Assembly: GCA_050260415.1 (NCBI GenBank)
Contig: JBLNCE010000085.1
Coordinates: 62,001-126,000, forward strand
Origin: JBLNCE01 sp050260415
GTDB lineage: Bacteria > Bacillota > UBA4882 > JAAYXC01
DNA: 64,000 nt
Reading direction: 5' to 3'
The notes beneath the pieces are model-generated. The model searched no databases, was not told the origin of the DNA, and worked only from the letters and a program-made list of their open reading frames with translations. Numbering within the stretch: the first letter of the stretch is position 1; every line of letters starts with the position of its first letter. The position numbers and the translations under genes were made by a program. Positions 1-8,563 of the stretch are shown piece by piece.

Positions 1-1095
1 GTCTCCCTGTACCAGCTGGAATTCCTGCCCGACGTGGCTCCATACGCCGTGGTCGACGAGGCCGTCACCTTGGCCAAGGGGAGGAAATATCCAGGGTTCG
101 CCGGACTTGTCAACGCCGTCCTCCGCGGCGCCATACACCGGCGCGGGGGGATGGTCCTGCCGGAACCCGATGAACCCTTGCGCTATCTGAGCGTCACCTT
201 GTCCCACCCGCATTGGTTGGTGGAACGCTGGCTCAGGCGCCTGGGGACGGAGGAAGCCTTTGCCTTGGCGCGGGCGGACAACCAGCCGGCGCCCGTGATC
301 CTGCGCGCCAATTCCCTCCGCATCGGCCGCGATCGGCTCAAGGCTCTCCTAGCGGAGGCCGGCGTCAGGGCGGAGAGCACCTGCTATGCCCCGGAAGGGC
401 TCCGTCTCGATGCCGCCCGTCAAGTGGAGCAACTGCCGGGTTATGCGGAAGGGTTCTTCTTGGCGCAGGATGAAGGGGCCATCCTGGTTGGGCACGCCCT
501 GCAGGCCGGGGATGGGGAGCATCTGCTCGATCTCTGCGCCGCGCCGGGGGGCAAGACAACGCATCTGGCCGCGCTGAGCGGCGACCGTGCCCGCATCATC
601 GCCCTCGACGACCACAAGCACAAAGTGGAGTTGATCGAGGACAATTGCCGCCGTTTGGGCATCCGGGGTGTGACCGCCCTCGCGGCGGACGCGCGCGCTT
701 ACCGAACCGGGGATCCGGCTGACGGCGTGCTGCTCGACGCCCCCTGTTCGGGCACGGGCGTCCTCCGCCGCCGTGCCGATTTGCGCTGGCGCCGGACGCC
801 GGAAGACTTGCGGGCCCTCGTCAAACTGCAGCGCGAACTGCTTGCCAACGCCGCGACGCTGGTCAGACCGGGCGGGCGCATCGTTTACAGCACCTGCTCG
901 CTGGAACCCGAAGAGAATGAGGAGCAGATCCGCTGGTTTCAGAGGGCTTTTCCGGAGTATAATCCCATCGGCCTGCGGCCTTATCTGCCGCCGCCGGCGG
1001 CGGTCCTGTGCGGATCGGAACCCTGGCTGTATCTTTGGCCACACAAGCAGGGTACGGACGGCTTTTTCCTATGCAGGCTGGAGAGGCGACTATGA
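1..1095 (+). CDS. rsmB: 16S rRNA (cytosine-C5) methyltransferase RsmB, 5'-truncated by window edge
   Basis: Methylates C967 of 16S rRNA using S-adenosylmethionine. The reading frame is open from base 1, so the true start lies upstream. The first residues look like the end of the NusB-like RNA-binding domain found at the N-terminus of this family. The Rossmann methyltransferase core follows, with an SAM-binding stretch (DLCAAPGGKT), the DAPCSGTG motif and the second catalytic cysteine in YSTCSLEPEENE. The C-terminal FFLCRLER ending is typical of the family. In Bacillota rsmB usually follows def, fmt and similar genes, which would be to the left. Its last 6 bp overlap the 3' end of the convergent nucleotidyltransferase gene. 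Confidence 0.95.
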   Translation, partial: VSLYQLEFLPDVAPYAVVDEAVTLAKGRKYPGFAGLVNAVLRGAIHRRGGMVLPEPDEPLRYLSVTLSHPHWLVERWLRRLGTEEAFALARADNQPAPVILRANSLRIGRDRLKALLAEAGVRAESTCYAPEGLRLDAARQVEQLPGYAEGFFLAQDEGAILVGHALQAGDGEHLLDLCAAPGGKTTHLAALSGDRARIIALDDHKHKVELIEDNCRRLGIRGVTALAADARAYRTGDPADGVLLDAPCSGTGVLRRRADLRWRRTPEDLRALVKLQRELLANAATLVRPGGRIVYSTCSLEPEENEEQIRWFQRAFPEYNPIGLRPYLPPPAAVLCGSEPWLYLWPHKQGTDGFFLCRLERRL

Positions 1096-1758
1096 GAAGT
1101 TATGCCAGACCCTTTGCAGGTCCTCGATGAAATCCACCTCGATGCAGGGCTCGGCGCCCATGTCCACGGCGCGGAACTTGACGCCGGCCTCCAGCACAAA
1201 CTCGATGGCTTTCTCGAAGTAATCCTGGTCGCCGCATCTGCGCAATGCATCCCGGAAGGCGCCAAAGCTTGCGGCGTCAAGCCTGTTCAGGCCGACCGCC
1301 TCCCCCAGGGGATCCGTTACCCGTTTGGAAATCTCCCGGATGAACCCCTCCCCGTCAACCGTGAATTTGACCTCTTCCTCGCCGCAGGCCTGGTAAGTAA
1401 CGCCCACGCCGTTTTCCGGCGTTCCCATGAGGCGCGCGGCGGCTTCCTCCGTAAAGACGACGTCCCCGTTGACCCAGATCAGATCATCGGGCGCGGTGGC
1501 GTCGAGCGCCGCCAGGAGACTCTTGGAAGTGTTCGTCCGGGCGAAAAGGGGATTATAGACAAATACCATCTCCGGGTGCAGTTCCATGATGACTTCTTTT
1601 TTGAAGCCCACGACGCCGATGATCTCATCGACCAGGGGCCTGAGGATCCTCAGCTGGCGGCCGAGGATCGTCTCCCCGCCGGGGATCTCCGCCAGGCACT
1701 TTGGCAGGGGCTTGCCCAGCCGGCTGCCGACGCCCGCCATCAGGATGACCGCCTTCAT
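1090..1758 (-). CDS. Nucleotidyltransferase (NTP-transferase fold, LicC-like)
   Basis: A 222-residue protein that should transfer a nucleotide to a phosphorylated sugar, alditol or choline. The N-terminal signature AGVGSRLG followed by PKCL is the nucleotide-binding loop of the NTP-transferase superfamily, and NGDVVF near residue 96 is the metal-binding Asp region. The size matches small choline-phosphate or alditol-phosphate cytidylyltransferases better than RmlA or GalU. It lies 3 bp downstream of a TagB/TagF-like glycerophosphotransferase on the same strand, so a CDP-activated donor for that enzyme is a reasonable inference. The actual substrate cannot be read from the sequence. Confidence 0.8.
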   Translation of the reverse strand: MKAVILMAGVGSRLGKPLPKCLAEIPGGETILGRQLRILRPLVDEIIGVVGFKKEVIMELHPEMVFVYNPLFARTNTSKSLLAALDATAPDDLIWVNGDVVFTEEAAARLMGTPENGVGVTYQACGEEEVKFTVDGEGFIREISKRVTDPLGEAVGLNRLDAASFGAFRDALRRCGDQDYFEKAIEFVLEAGVKFRAVDMGAEPCIEVDFIEDLQRVWHNFS

Positions 1759-1761
1759 CGT

Positions 1762-2817
1762 TTAATCCTCCATGCCGTTATTTTCCCTCGTACGCCGCGC
1801 GAGAAACGCCTTGATTGCCTCGGCCGCCCTTTCCGCCGCATGACCGTCCGGTTTGAAGAACACGGTTTCCAGTGCCGTTCTGCGCTGAACGGCGTATTTT
1901 TCGGGTCGGGCCAGAGCTTCCTCTACCGAAGGCCAGACCAGGCCCTGTTTCTTTACGACTGGACCGCACTGCCAGATCCAGGTCTTGTCGCGGCCGATGG
2001 CGAGGCGCCGCGGATCGAGAAAGACATAGGGCCGGTCGAAACAGAGGAACTCGTGCGCCACGGCGGATATGTCGCAGATAAGCAAATCCGCGGCAGCCAT
2101 GATCGGGATTATATCATGCTCGTAGCCGAGGAGTTTCAGGTTTGCCCTTGTCGCGGCGGCGCGTTCGGCCAAGCCATAGTACTTGCGGTCATAATGCTTC
2201 GTATTGGGGTGTAGCTTCACGACGAGGTTGTAATCCGCGGGGGCGGTAAGCATGACCTCGGCCCCGAACTTCGGCAGGCTCGAATTTTGCTTGTGATCGC
2301 GCCAGGTAGGGGCATAGAGGATGGTCGGACGGTGCGGATCGAGCCCCAAATTTCTAACGGCGAGGTCGCGGGGGAGTTCACCGCGGAAAACCCGATCGGT
2401 CTTGGCATAGCCGACCACCGCGTGGTTGCCGGGGGCTAATAGGCCCGCCTCCTCCTTCAGCCGGCGCGCACGCTCGCCGGGAAGCAGCATAAAGTCGTAT
2501 TCACGCACATGATGGCTGAGGTCGTAAGTCTTGTCCGAAGTACCATGAAAGACTTGTATGTGAGCGGTCTCGAAGTCCAGGGCCAACTCATGCTTCGTAT
2601 AATCAGGCTGGATGACGGCCAAAGGGCGCAATTCCCGCATACGAAGCCGGACTTCAGCCAGAGTGGGATAGTACTCGGATGGGAGATCGTCGTATTGCTC
2701 CCGGAGGATTTTGAAGGATTCCGATCCGTTCGTAAGGACCACGCCGCCTAGAGCCCGCGCGATGTAAACGAAGGAAGGAATCTCGTGGATAGAGTTGTTG
2801 ACGTAGTAAACAATCAA
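1762..2817 (-). CDS. CDP-glycerol glycerophosphotransferase family protein (TagB/TagF-like), copy 1
   Basis: A GT-B type enzyme of the Glyphos_transf family, which polymerises or primes alditol-phosphate chains on wall or surface glycans. Family landmarks are HIQVFHGTSDK, LYAPTWRD, KLHPNT and the C-terminal DLLICDISAVAHEFL. It is homologous along its whole length to the protein at 12684-13733. I chose the TTG at 2817 because AAAGGGTGATC precedes it at good spacing and because the paralog aligns from IVYYVNNSIHEIP onward. The frame stays open to a TTG at 2859 that lacks a usable ribosome binding site. It is probably transcribed with the nucleotidyltransferase gene 3 bp downstream. Confidence 0.85.
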   Translation of the reverse strand: MIVYYVNNSIHEIPSFVYIARALGGVVLTNGSESFKILREQYDDLPSEYYPTLAEVRLRMRELRPLAVIQPDYTKHELALDFETAHIQVFHGTSDKTYDLSHHVREYDFMLLPGERARRLKEEAGLLAPGNHAVVGYAKTDRVFRGELPRDLAVRNLGLDPHRPTILYAPTWRDHKQNSSLPKFGAEVMLTAPADYNLVVKLHPNTKHYDRKYYGLAERAAATRANLKLLGYEHDIIPIMAAADLLICDISAVAHEFLCFDRPYVFLDPRRLAIGRDKTWIWQCGPVVKKQGLVWPSVEEALARPEKYAVQRRTALETVFFKPDGHAAERAAEAIKAFLARRTRENNGMED

Positions 2818-3073
2818 GTAGAGATCACCCTTTAAGTATGTTCGACTTCGAGACGGCAATCCCTCTCTGAATTATTCAAGCTTTAGGCCCTTTTCGACCG
2901 CCGTCACCATTCTGCCCGGATTGGTTGGGTCAATCCTTGTGTTATTCCACGGCCTTGTGGTAAGATCGAGGAAACTGCGGCTTAGGCACGAAAGCCCATA
3001 TACGGCAGAGCCGTATGAAGCTTAGTGTTTTGCTTCCACTTTCGAAATCTTGGTAGAAGCCAGGTGATCGAGA

Positions 3074-4270
3074 TTGAAATACGTGCTCATGGTCGGTGAC
3101 GGTATGGCCGACCGCCCGGTTCGAGAACTGGGAGGAAAAACGCCGCTGATGGAGGCGCATACGCCAAACCTGGATTTTCTCGCCGTCCACGGCCATCTCG
3201 GTACGGCTGTCACCATTCCCGCCGCCAGTCCGGAGGCGGGAAGCGATGTGGGGAACCTTTCCATTCTCGGTTACGATCCGGTGGCGCACGCTTGCGGCCG
3301 GGGCCCGCTCGAAGCGGCCAACATGGGCATCGAACTTGGTCCGGAAGATGTGGCTTACCGGTGCAACCTTATCACCCGCGACGGAGACCGCATGGCCGAT
3401 TATTGCGCGGGTCACATCACGACCGATGAAGCACGGGTATTAATCGAGGCGGTCGGCGCGCGGCTCGGTCGGCCGGGGATCGCATTCCACCCGGGCGTCA
3501 GTTACCGGCACCTCTTGGTCTGGCGGGGAGGTCCAGTGGGTTCCACCTGTCATCCGCCCCACGATTTCAGCGGCGGTTCAATCGGCGCCCACTGGCCGTC
3601 CGGGCCCGGCGCGGACGTTTTGGGAAAGCTAATCGAAGATTCCTGGGCCGTTCTTGAGCATCACCCGGTAAACCTGGCCCGGATAAAGGCCGGCAAGGCG
3701 CCGGGAAATTCGATCTGGTTCTGGGGGCAGGGGCGCCCGCCGAGGTTCGACGGGCTGCCTGAGCGTTTCGGCGTGTCCGGCGTGGTCATATCCGCCGTCG
3801 ATCTCATCAACGGGCTTGGCCGCCTGGTGGGACTGACGCCAATCCGTGTCCCCGGTGCCACGGGTTATCTCGACAGCAACCTGAGCGGCAAATCGTCAGC
3901 GGCCTTGGAGGCTCTGCGCCGCCATGACTTTGCCTTTGTACATGTTGAGGCTCCCGATGAAGCCGGCCATGAGGGGTCCTTGAGCAAGAAGATTAAGGCC
4001 ATTGAGCTTTTCGACGGCCAAGTGGTCGGTCCGATCCTCAAGGGGTTGCGGGAGCTGGGTCCTCACCGCGTCATGGTCATGCCGGATCATTATACGCCGC
4101 TCGAAGTCAAGACGCATACCAGAGAGCCCGTTCCCTTCGTGATCTATGACAGTGGCGGCGGAGTCGTTGCCGGCGCGAGGACGTTTTCCGAGGCTGCGGC
4201 GGCCCAAGGGACGTGGAACGAAATCCCCGGCTCCCGGGTGATCGAGTTACTTTTTGGCACACGGACTTGA
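3074..4270 (+). CDS. apgM: 2,3-bisphosphoglycerate-independent phosphoglycerate mutase, archaeal type
   Basis: Interconverts 3- and 2-phosphoglycerate in glycolysis. At 398 residues it has the size of the ApgM branch of the alkaline-phosphatase superfamily. It shows the metal-binding start VGDGMADRP, the serine region AGSDVGNLSILGYDP, the GRGPLEAAN segment, HVEAPDEAGHEG and MPDHYTP. The start is TTG, preceded by AGGTGATC. In some Clostridia this family was once misannotated as a homoserine kinase; the motifs here favour mutase. It is transcribed divergently from the TagB-like gene and heads the plus-strand set with GT2 and PHP genes, although a functional link to them is not evident. Confidence 0.9.
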   Translation: MKYVLMVGDGMADRPVRELGGKTPLMEAHTPNLDFLAVHGHLGTAVTIPAASPEAGSDVGNLSILGYDPVAHACGRGPLEAANMGIELGPEDVAYRCNLITRDGDRMADYCAGHITTDEARVLIEAVGARLGRPGIAFHPGVSYRHLLVWRGGPVGSTCHPPHDFSGGSIGAHWPSGPGADVLGKLIEDSWAVLEHHPVNLARIKAGKAPGNSIWFWGQGRPPRFDGLPERFGVSGVVISAVDLINGLGRLVGLTPIRVPGATGYLDSNLSGKSSAALEALRRHDFAFVHVEAPDEAGHEGSLSKKIKAIELFDGQVVGPILKGLRELGPHRVMVMPDHYTPLEVKTHTREPVPFVIYDSGGGVVAGARTFSEAAAAQGTWNEIPGSRVIELLFGTRT

Positions 4271-4349
4271 CCTGATAAGGCCGTAAACCGCCGAAACACG
4301 ATTTGACGCGCGGGTCTATACGCGGAGGTTGCGCGGAAAGGGGCTTTTC

Positions 4350-5279
4350 ATGCCACGGATAAACGCCAGCGTCATAATTCCCACTTATAACCGCGCCGAC
4401 GTCTTGCTGATTTGCCTTCATTCCCTATTTGAACAGACCGCGGATCCCACATGCTACGAAATTCTGTTAGTCGACGACGGCTGCACGGATGCTACTCCCG
4501 CGGTCATGAAAGAACTACAAAAAGTAGCCCCTTGCAGGCTGGTTTATTTGCGCCAAGAGCACGCGGGACGTGCCCGGGCGTGTAATACCGGGATCCGCGC
4601 CTCGCGCGGAAGCCTCGTCATCATCTTGGACAGCGATATGATCGTCACGCCGGAATTTGTATCCGCCCATCTAGCCGCCCATGACGAACCGGATTTGATT
4701 ATCCGCGGTCCCGTCATCAATACCACCGACTTCGTCAATCCCACCTCCGCGCCGGCAAAACTCACGGACATCTCGCGGGCTTTTTTCTCGGCAAACGCCT
4801 CGGTGACACGGGAAAAAATCTTCGCGGCCGGTCTCTTCGACGAAGAATTCGTGGAATACGGCTGGGAAGACCTGGAATTGGGATTCCGCCTGCGTAAACT
4901 CGGCCTGAAACTGCGGCACAGCTCGGCGGCGGCATGTTATCATCTGCAGCACGGGCTGACCGGGGATGGGTTACCCGGCCTCATCAAAAGGGAAAGGGAA
5001 CGCGGACACACGGCCGTTCTTTTTCTCCGGAAACACCCCGCGTTTCGCGTGCGCATGATGACCTCGATTTCCCCGGTCTTATTTACCCTGGACAGACTGA
5101 TCGCCCCTTTTCACTGGCCGGAGCGCCGAGGGGTGCTCAATTTCGCGAGGCGATTGGATACACCCACCCTTAGGCCGCTCTTTCTCCTTATGGCTTTCAT
5201 CGTCAGGAACCATGCTTACGCCGACGGCCTGCGCGAGGGATTTGCCTCGCAGAGGCTAAAGGAAGCCGATGGTCGATAG
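4350..5279 (+). CDS. Family 2 glycosyltransferase
   Basis: A 309-residue GT-A fold enzyme that should add a sugar from a nucleotide donor to a surface glycan. The N-terminus ASVIIPTYNRADVL and the DDGCTDAT segment bind the nucleotide. ILDSDMIVTPE carries the DxD-type metal site, and GWEDLELGFRLRKLG is the ED motif with the catalytic base region. The ATG at 4350 follows GGAAAGGGG at good spacing; an in-frame TTG at 4329 is too close to its GGAGG. No transmembrane segment is obvious. It lies between apgM and the PHP gene. Acceptor and donor are unknown. Confidence 0.85.
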   Translation: MPRINASVIIPTYNRADVLLICLHSLFEQTADPTCYEILLVDDGCTDATPAVMKELQKVAPCRLVYLRQEHAGRARACNTGIRASRGSLVIILDSDMIVTPEFVSAHLAAHDEPDLIIRGPVINTTDFVNPTSAPAKLTDISRAFFSANASVTREKIFAAGLFDEEFVEYGWEDLELGFRLRKLGLKLRHSSAAACYHLQHGLTGDGLPGLIKRERERGHTAVLFLRKHPAFRVRMMTSISPVLFTLDRLIAPFHWPERRGVLNFARRLDTPTLRPLFLLMAFIVRNHAYADGLREGFASQRLKEADGR

Positions 5280-5333
5280 AGGCCGCCTCCGCACTCGGAG
5301 ACGATTTCGGTTGCGGAAGAGGGGGTGTGTCCC

Positions 5334-6317
5334 TTGGTGATCCTGCTCGGCCTTCTAGCCATCGCGGGGATACTCCTGGCGAAGTTAATGCACCATAACT
5401 ACCGCAGCCTTAGGCGGGATATTCATGCGATTACCTCGGTGAGCGGGAAATATGACCGACCCCGCGAGCGCGCAAGTGTTTTCGGCATTCTTGACCCTTA
5501 TGACCACCCCGGTCAGTACCGCAAGGCTCAACTCCACCTCCATACCGCCAACTCCATTGATGTGCGGGAAAAAAGGCCGATCGCCGATACCCTTTCCGAT
5601 TATCGCCGGGCGGGTTACGCCTTTGTCGTAGTCACGGATCACGACAGAGTAACGGACTGCACGGAACTTGGTTGGCCGGATCTGATCGTCATCCCCGGCG
5701 TGGAGGAGACCGTGAGGTTTTTGATGTGGCCCTTCGGGAAACATCTGCTCCGGATCGGGCTTAATGCCGAAGCGCCGTTATTGGCGCCGGCTCACCTGAG
5801 TTGGCGGGGGAACTTGGGCACCGGTACCTGGCATCTGTCGGAGCTTCTCAAGCGCCAAGACTATCAATTGGTCGAGATCTACAACGAAAAGTCCGATCTC
5901 ATGATTGACGTCTGGCTCTGGCACATCCTGGCGGTCAAAAGGGGGTTCAGGAACCCGGTCTGGGCGATTGCCGTTGATGATTCCGACAATGGCCGGCCAC
6001 TGGACCGGGGGTGGATTATGATCAAAACCCCGGACCTTTCAAGGGAGTCTTTCTTGAACGCCTTGAAACAGGGGTCGTTTTACGCCACCACCGGTCCACT
6101 TGCGGATTTCGGCGTCAGAGGTCAAGCAATCTGTGTTGTTTGCGCGGAAAACACCAGTATTCGCTTCATCGATGCACGCAACGAAGTCGTGGCTGTGAGC
6201 AGGGGTGGCGTGGCCAAATACGAGCCCACGGGCGAGGAGGGCTTCATCAGGGTCGAAGTGACCAACATCGACGGGCACATGGCCTGGTCTCAACCCTTCT
6301 TTTTGCTTCCGGATTGA
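5334..6317 (+). CDS. Membrane-anchored PHP-domain phosphoesterase
   Basis: A metal-dependent hydrolase of the PHP superfamily. Residues 1 to about 18 form one hydrophobic segment (LVILLGLLAIAGILL), so the catalytic domain is probably tethered to the membrane. The QLHLHTANS segment gives the first His-x-His metal pair, followed by VVTDHDRV and a later ALDVDDS-like segment (AIAVDDSDNGRP). Similar PHP proteins act on phosphorylated sugars, polyphosphates or nucleotides; the substrate here is unknown. The start is uncertain: TTG 5334 or GTG 5337 have a good distance from GAAGAGGGGG, whereas GTG 5325 does not. It is convergent with the epimerase gene. Confidence 0.8.
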   Translation: MVILLGLLAIAGILLAKLMHHNYRSLRRDIHAITSVSGKYDRPRERASVFGILDPYDHPGQYRKAQLHLHTANSIDVREKRPIADTLSDYRRAGYAFVVVTDHDRVTDCTELGWPDLIVIPGVEETVRFLMWPFGKHLLRIGLNAEAPLLAPAHLSWRGNLGTGTWHLSELLKRQDYQLVEIYNEKSDLMIDVWLWHILAVKRGFRNPVWAIAVDDSDNGRPLDRGWIMIKTPDLSRESFLNALKQGSFYATTGPLADFGVRGQAICVVCAENTSIRFIDARNEVVAVSRGGVAKYEPTGEEGFIRVEVTNIDGHMAWSQPFFLLPD

Positions 6318-6332
6318 TAAGAAGAGATCTAA

Positions 6333-6370
6333 CCACGAAACACACCAAACACACCAAACACACGAAAGAC
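6333..6370. repeat. Short tandem repeat between convergent genes
   Basis: A run of near-identical 9-base units (ACACACCAA and variants, starting CCACGAAACACACC and ending ACACGAAAGAC) lies between the stop codons of the PHP and epimerase genes. It is A/C-only on the plus strand. I see no terminator hairpin here. Its function is unknown. Confidence 0.7.
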
Positions 6371-6371
6371 A

Positions 6372-7313
6372 TCATGGCCCGGCGCCGGTCCCATGCCGTT
6401 TCCAGTCTGCGAGAATCCCTTCGATCGTGTCTAGTTCACTGGACATCCCCAAGGTACGATAGTTTGTGGTCTGATATCTAAAATCGGCGTACGCTAGGCA
6501 GAAGCGGTCCCAGTCCGAAATCTTGGCCCCAAAGAGGGATGCGAGCCCCTTCAATAAACGCGTGGAAATGGTAACCTGCCGCCTGATTTTATGCCCGAAA
6601 AAGGCGGCGGCACGCTTCGTGAATTCACCGAGGGTAACCGCTTCATTGCCCAGGACGTACTGCCTTTCAACCCGGGGCGCCTCGATGAGAAAATGTACGA
6701 TGCGGGCGATATCCCGGGCATGGATGAAATGAAAATATACATCCACGTTTAGCCGCCCGAGCATCCAGGCATAGCGCTGGAGGTGTTTCAAACCCGAACT
6801 CAAGTGGGAATACGGATGGTTCATGTCGCCGCCGAAGACCAGGGTAGGAAAGACCGTCACGATACGTTCGGCGAGCCTGCACTGAGGCAGATTCAAGTAA
6901 CAACGGTATTTTGACCTTATGTAGTCGGTGCCGTAACGTTCGGCCTCGGATATGGGCACGTTTCCCCGTCCCAGAATGCTGGCGGTCGAGAAATAAACGA
7001 TTCGCCGTATGCGCTCAGGATTCAGCAAACTAAAAAGCTCATGGCTCTTCTGGACGTTGATTCGTTCCGCCGCTTCCCCGCCCCAAGCAGTGGCGGCGTG
7101 TATGCAATAATCCATCCGCGATAGCAGTGCGGCGTGATCCGAGATGGAATCGAGATCTCCGGGCACGATGTGCACGTTTTTCAGCTTCGCTGGATCAAAT
7201 AGGAGCTTGGCCGGGTTGCGCACCAGGAGATGCAACTCATAATCCGGCGATAACTCGTCCACCAGATAATGGCCGACGCAACCGCTGGCCCCGGTCAGGA
7301 AGACGGAAGGCAT
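6372..7313 (-). CDS. NAD(P)-dependent epimerase/dehydratase (extended SDR)
   Basis: An extended short-chain dehydrogenase of about 313 residues. FLTGASGCVGHYL is the Gly-rich NAD(P)-binding motif. FSTASILG and a following YIRSKYRCY (YxxxK) supply the catalytic Ser/Thr and Tyr-Lys. Such proteins epimerise, dehydrate or reduce nucleotide sugars, or reduce sterol- and flavonoid-type substrates; the exact reaction is not determined. ATG 7313 has GAAGGGG upstream; an in-frame TTG at 7355 would overlap the upstream gene. It is the last gene of a six-gene minus-strand glycan and export operon beginning near 13733. Confidence 0.8.
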   Translation of the reverse strand: MPSVFLTGASGCVGHYLVDELSPDYELHLLVRNPAKLLFDPAKLKNVHIVPGDLDSISDHAALLSRMDYCIHAATAWGGEAAERINVQKSHELFSLLNPERIRRIVYFSTASILGRGNVPISEAERYGTDYIRSKYRCYLNLPQCRLAERIVTVFPTLVFGGDMNHPYSHLSSGLKHLQRYAWMLGRLNVDVYFHFIHARDIARIVHFLIEAPRVERQYVLGNEAVTLGEFTKRAAAFFGHKIRRQVTISTRLLKGLASLFGAKISDWDRFCLAYADFRYQTTNYRTLGMSSELDTIEGILADWKRHGTGAGP

Positions 7314-7351
7314 GCTGCTGGACCCCTTCACGCGTAATGTACGATCGTCTC

Positions 7352-8563
7352 TCAAGCATCGGTTAGCATCCGGATGATCGCCCGCGCGGTCCGGTCCGCG
7401 CCTCCGGCCCCGCCCATGCGTTCCCTACCCTCCCTGGCCATGGCCTCTTTCCGGGCCTTGTCGGGGATTATCGCCAGTATCTCCCGGGCGACAGCATGAG
7501 GGTCTCGTTCCACCACGCTTATGGCCGCCCCTAAGAGCTTCTTCTGCGTCCGGACGAATTTCTCCGTAAACTGGGCCCCGCGGCCGACGAAGGTAATCAC
7601 GGGTTTCCCGAGTCCCGCCGCTTGTTCGTTGGCGGTGCCCGCCATGCCAATCACGGCGTGGCTGGCCGCAAGCACATCCGCGAAACGTCCTTTCACCAGG
7701 GTGAGCCGCACGGGCGGGCAGGAGGCCCGGTGCTCCAGATGGCCCACAATCCCACGGCGGACTTGATCGGCATCCGCCGCGCGGCTCACCCAACCATGCG
7801 GACCCAGGCGGCGGGCGACTTCGTCAGGCGACAACATTCCGGCTAGCGCCACGAGGTAGGAGATGGCCGGCGTTCTTTCCGGGGCAAGGGCGTGCAAAGC
7901 GAGGGTGACCCGGGCGATATCCTCCATGTTCAGGTAGGCCTCTTGGCGGCTGCCGGGCAGGATGCCGATGACCCATTGTCCTTCTTGGGCACTCAGGTCG
8001 GGACCGGTTTCCTCCAAGGCGTCCATCATGATATTGCCGAGGAATTCCGCCGGCAGTCCGTGCGCGGCAAGGGATCGGGCGGTTACGGCGTCTCTTGGGA
8101 AGATCCTGGCGCAATACCTGCGCATGAGCCTTATTTCCACCGGCCAGTGGGGGCTCACATAATCCGATTTGGCGGTCGGCAAGAAAACGAGCGGGCAATG
8201 AAGCACGGGGCCTGCCAGCAAGAGGAGAAGACAATCGCCAACGCAGACGGCCAGATCCGTTTCTTCGGCCGCCCGACGCAGCGCCTTTCTCTGACGCCAG
8301 GTCAAGGAAAGCAGACCGGCGCCGAGATCGGCCATCAAGTTGCGAAGCCCGTTGCGGATGAACCCGCCGCTCGGCAACGCGCGGCCCGCCATGAGTAAAG
8401 GAACGCCGGCGGCGGCATAGGTCTGGCCCAGGCCGACCACGGCCAAGGCGCGCAAGGCCAGGTCCTGGTCGTGGGCACGCAGGCTCTTCGCCAAGCTGGC
8501 TCCGATGAGGTCCTCGCCATGCCCGTTGCTGATGATGAGAATCCGGCGTCCAAGATCGCTCAT
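7352..8563 (-). CDS. LpxB-related glycosyltransferase-like protein (lipid-A-disaccharide synthase-related family)
   Basis: A 403-residue GT-B type protein resembling the lipid-A-disaccharide synthase-related family known from cyanobacteria and Deinococcus. The N-terminus has ILIISNGHGEDLIGASLA; the C-terminal half carries GILPGSRQEAYLN and VIGMAGTANEQAAGLGKPVI, which correspond to the nucleotide-sugar binding region of LpxB and MurG-like enzymes. The start ATG overlaps the stop of the ABC exporter gene (ATGA). The gene next but one upstream is a different LpxB-like protein, so the exporter sits between two of them. A role in making a glycolipid that the exporter flips is an inference. Confidence 0.8.
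   Translation of the reverse strand: MSDLGRRILIISNGHGEDLIGASLAKSLRAHDQDLALRALAVVGLGQTYAAAGVPLLMAGRALPSGGFIRNGLRNLMADLGAGLLSLTWRQRKALRRAAEETDLAVCVGDCLLLLLAGPVLHCPLVFLPTAKSDYVSPHWPVEIRLMRRYCARIFPRDAVTARSLAAHGLPAEFLGNIMMDALEETGPDLSAQEGQWVIGILPGSRQEAYLNMEDIARVTLALHALAPERTPAISYLVALAGMLSPDEVARRLGPHGWVSRAADADQVRRGIVGHLEHRASCPPVRLTLVKGRFADVLAASHAVIGMAGTANEQAAGLGKPVITFVGRGAQFTEKFVRTQKKLLGAAISVVERDPHAVAREILAIIPDKARKEAMAREGRERMGGAGGADRTARAIIRMLTDA

Noticed and set aside
349..1044. Long antisense frame on the minus strand across rsmB
   Set aside because: It mirrors a strongly conserved methyltransferase gene and its own translation has no domain pattern; GC-rich genes produce such frames routinely.
1102..2214. 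370-codon plus-strand frame opposite the nucleotidyltransferase and TagB-like genes
   Set aside because: The minus-strand proteins have clear family motifs; the plus-strand product has none and spans two genes.
2941..3060. Group II intron domain V-like string (AGAGCCGTATGAAGC) with a later GCTTC near 3000-3045
   Set aside because: Only the 5' half resembles domain V. The catalytic bulge and the closing ACGTACGGTTC-type strand are missing and no intron protein is nearby. The ATACGGC-AGA-GCCGTAT part is better read as a plain hairpin upstream of apgM.
6333..6370. CRISPR-like repeat
   Set aside because: Units are only about 9 bp without unique spacers; no cas genes in the window.
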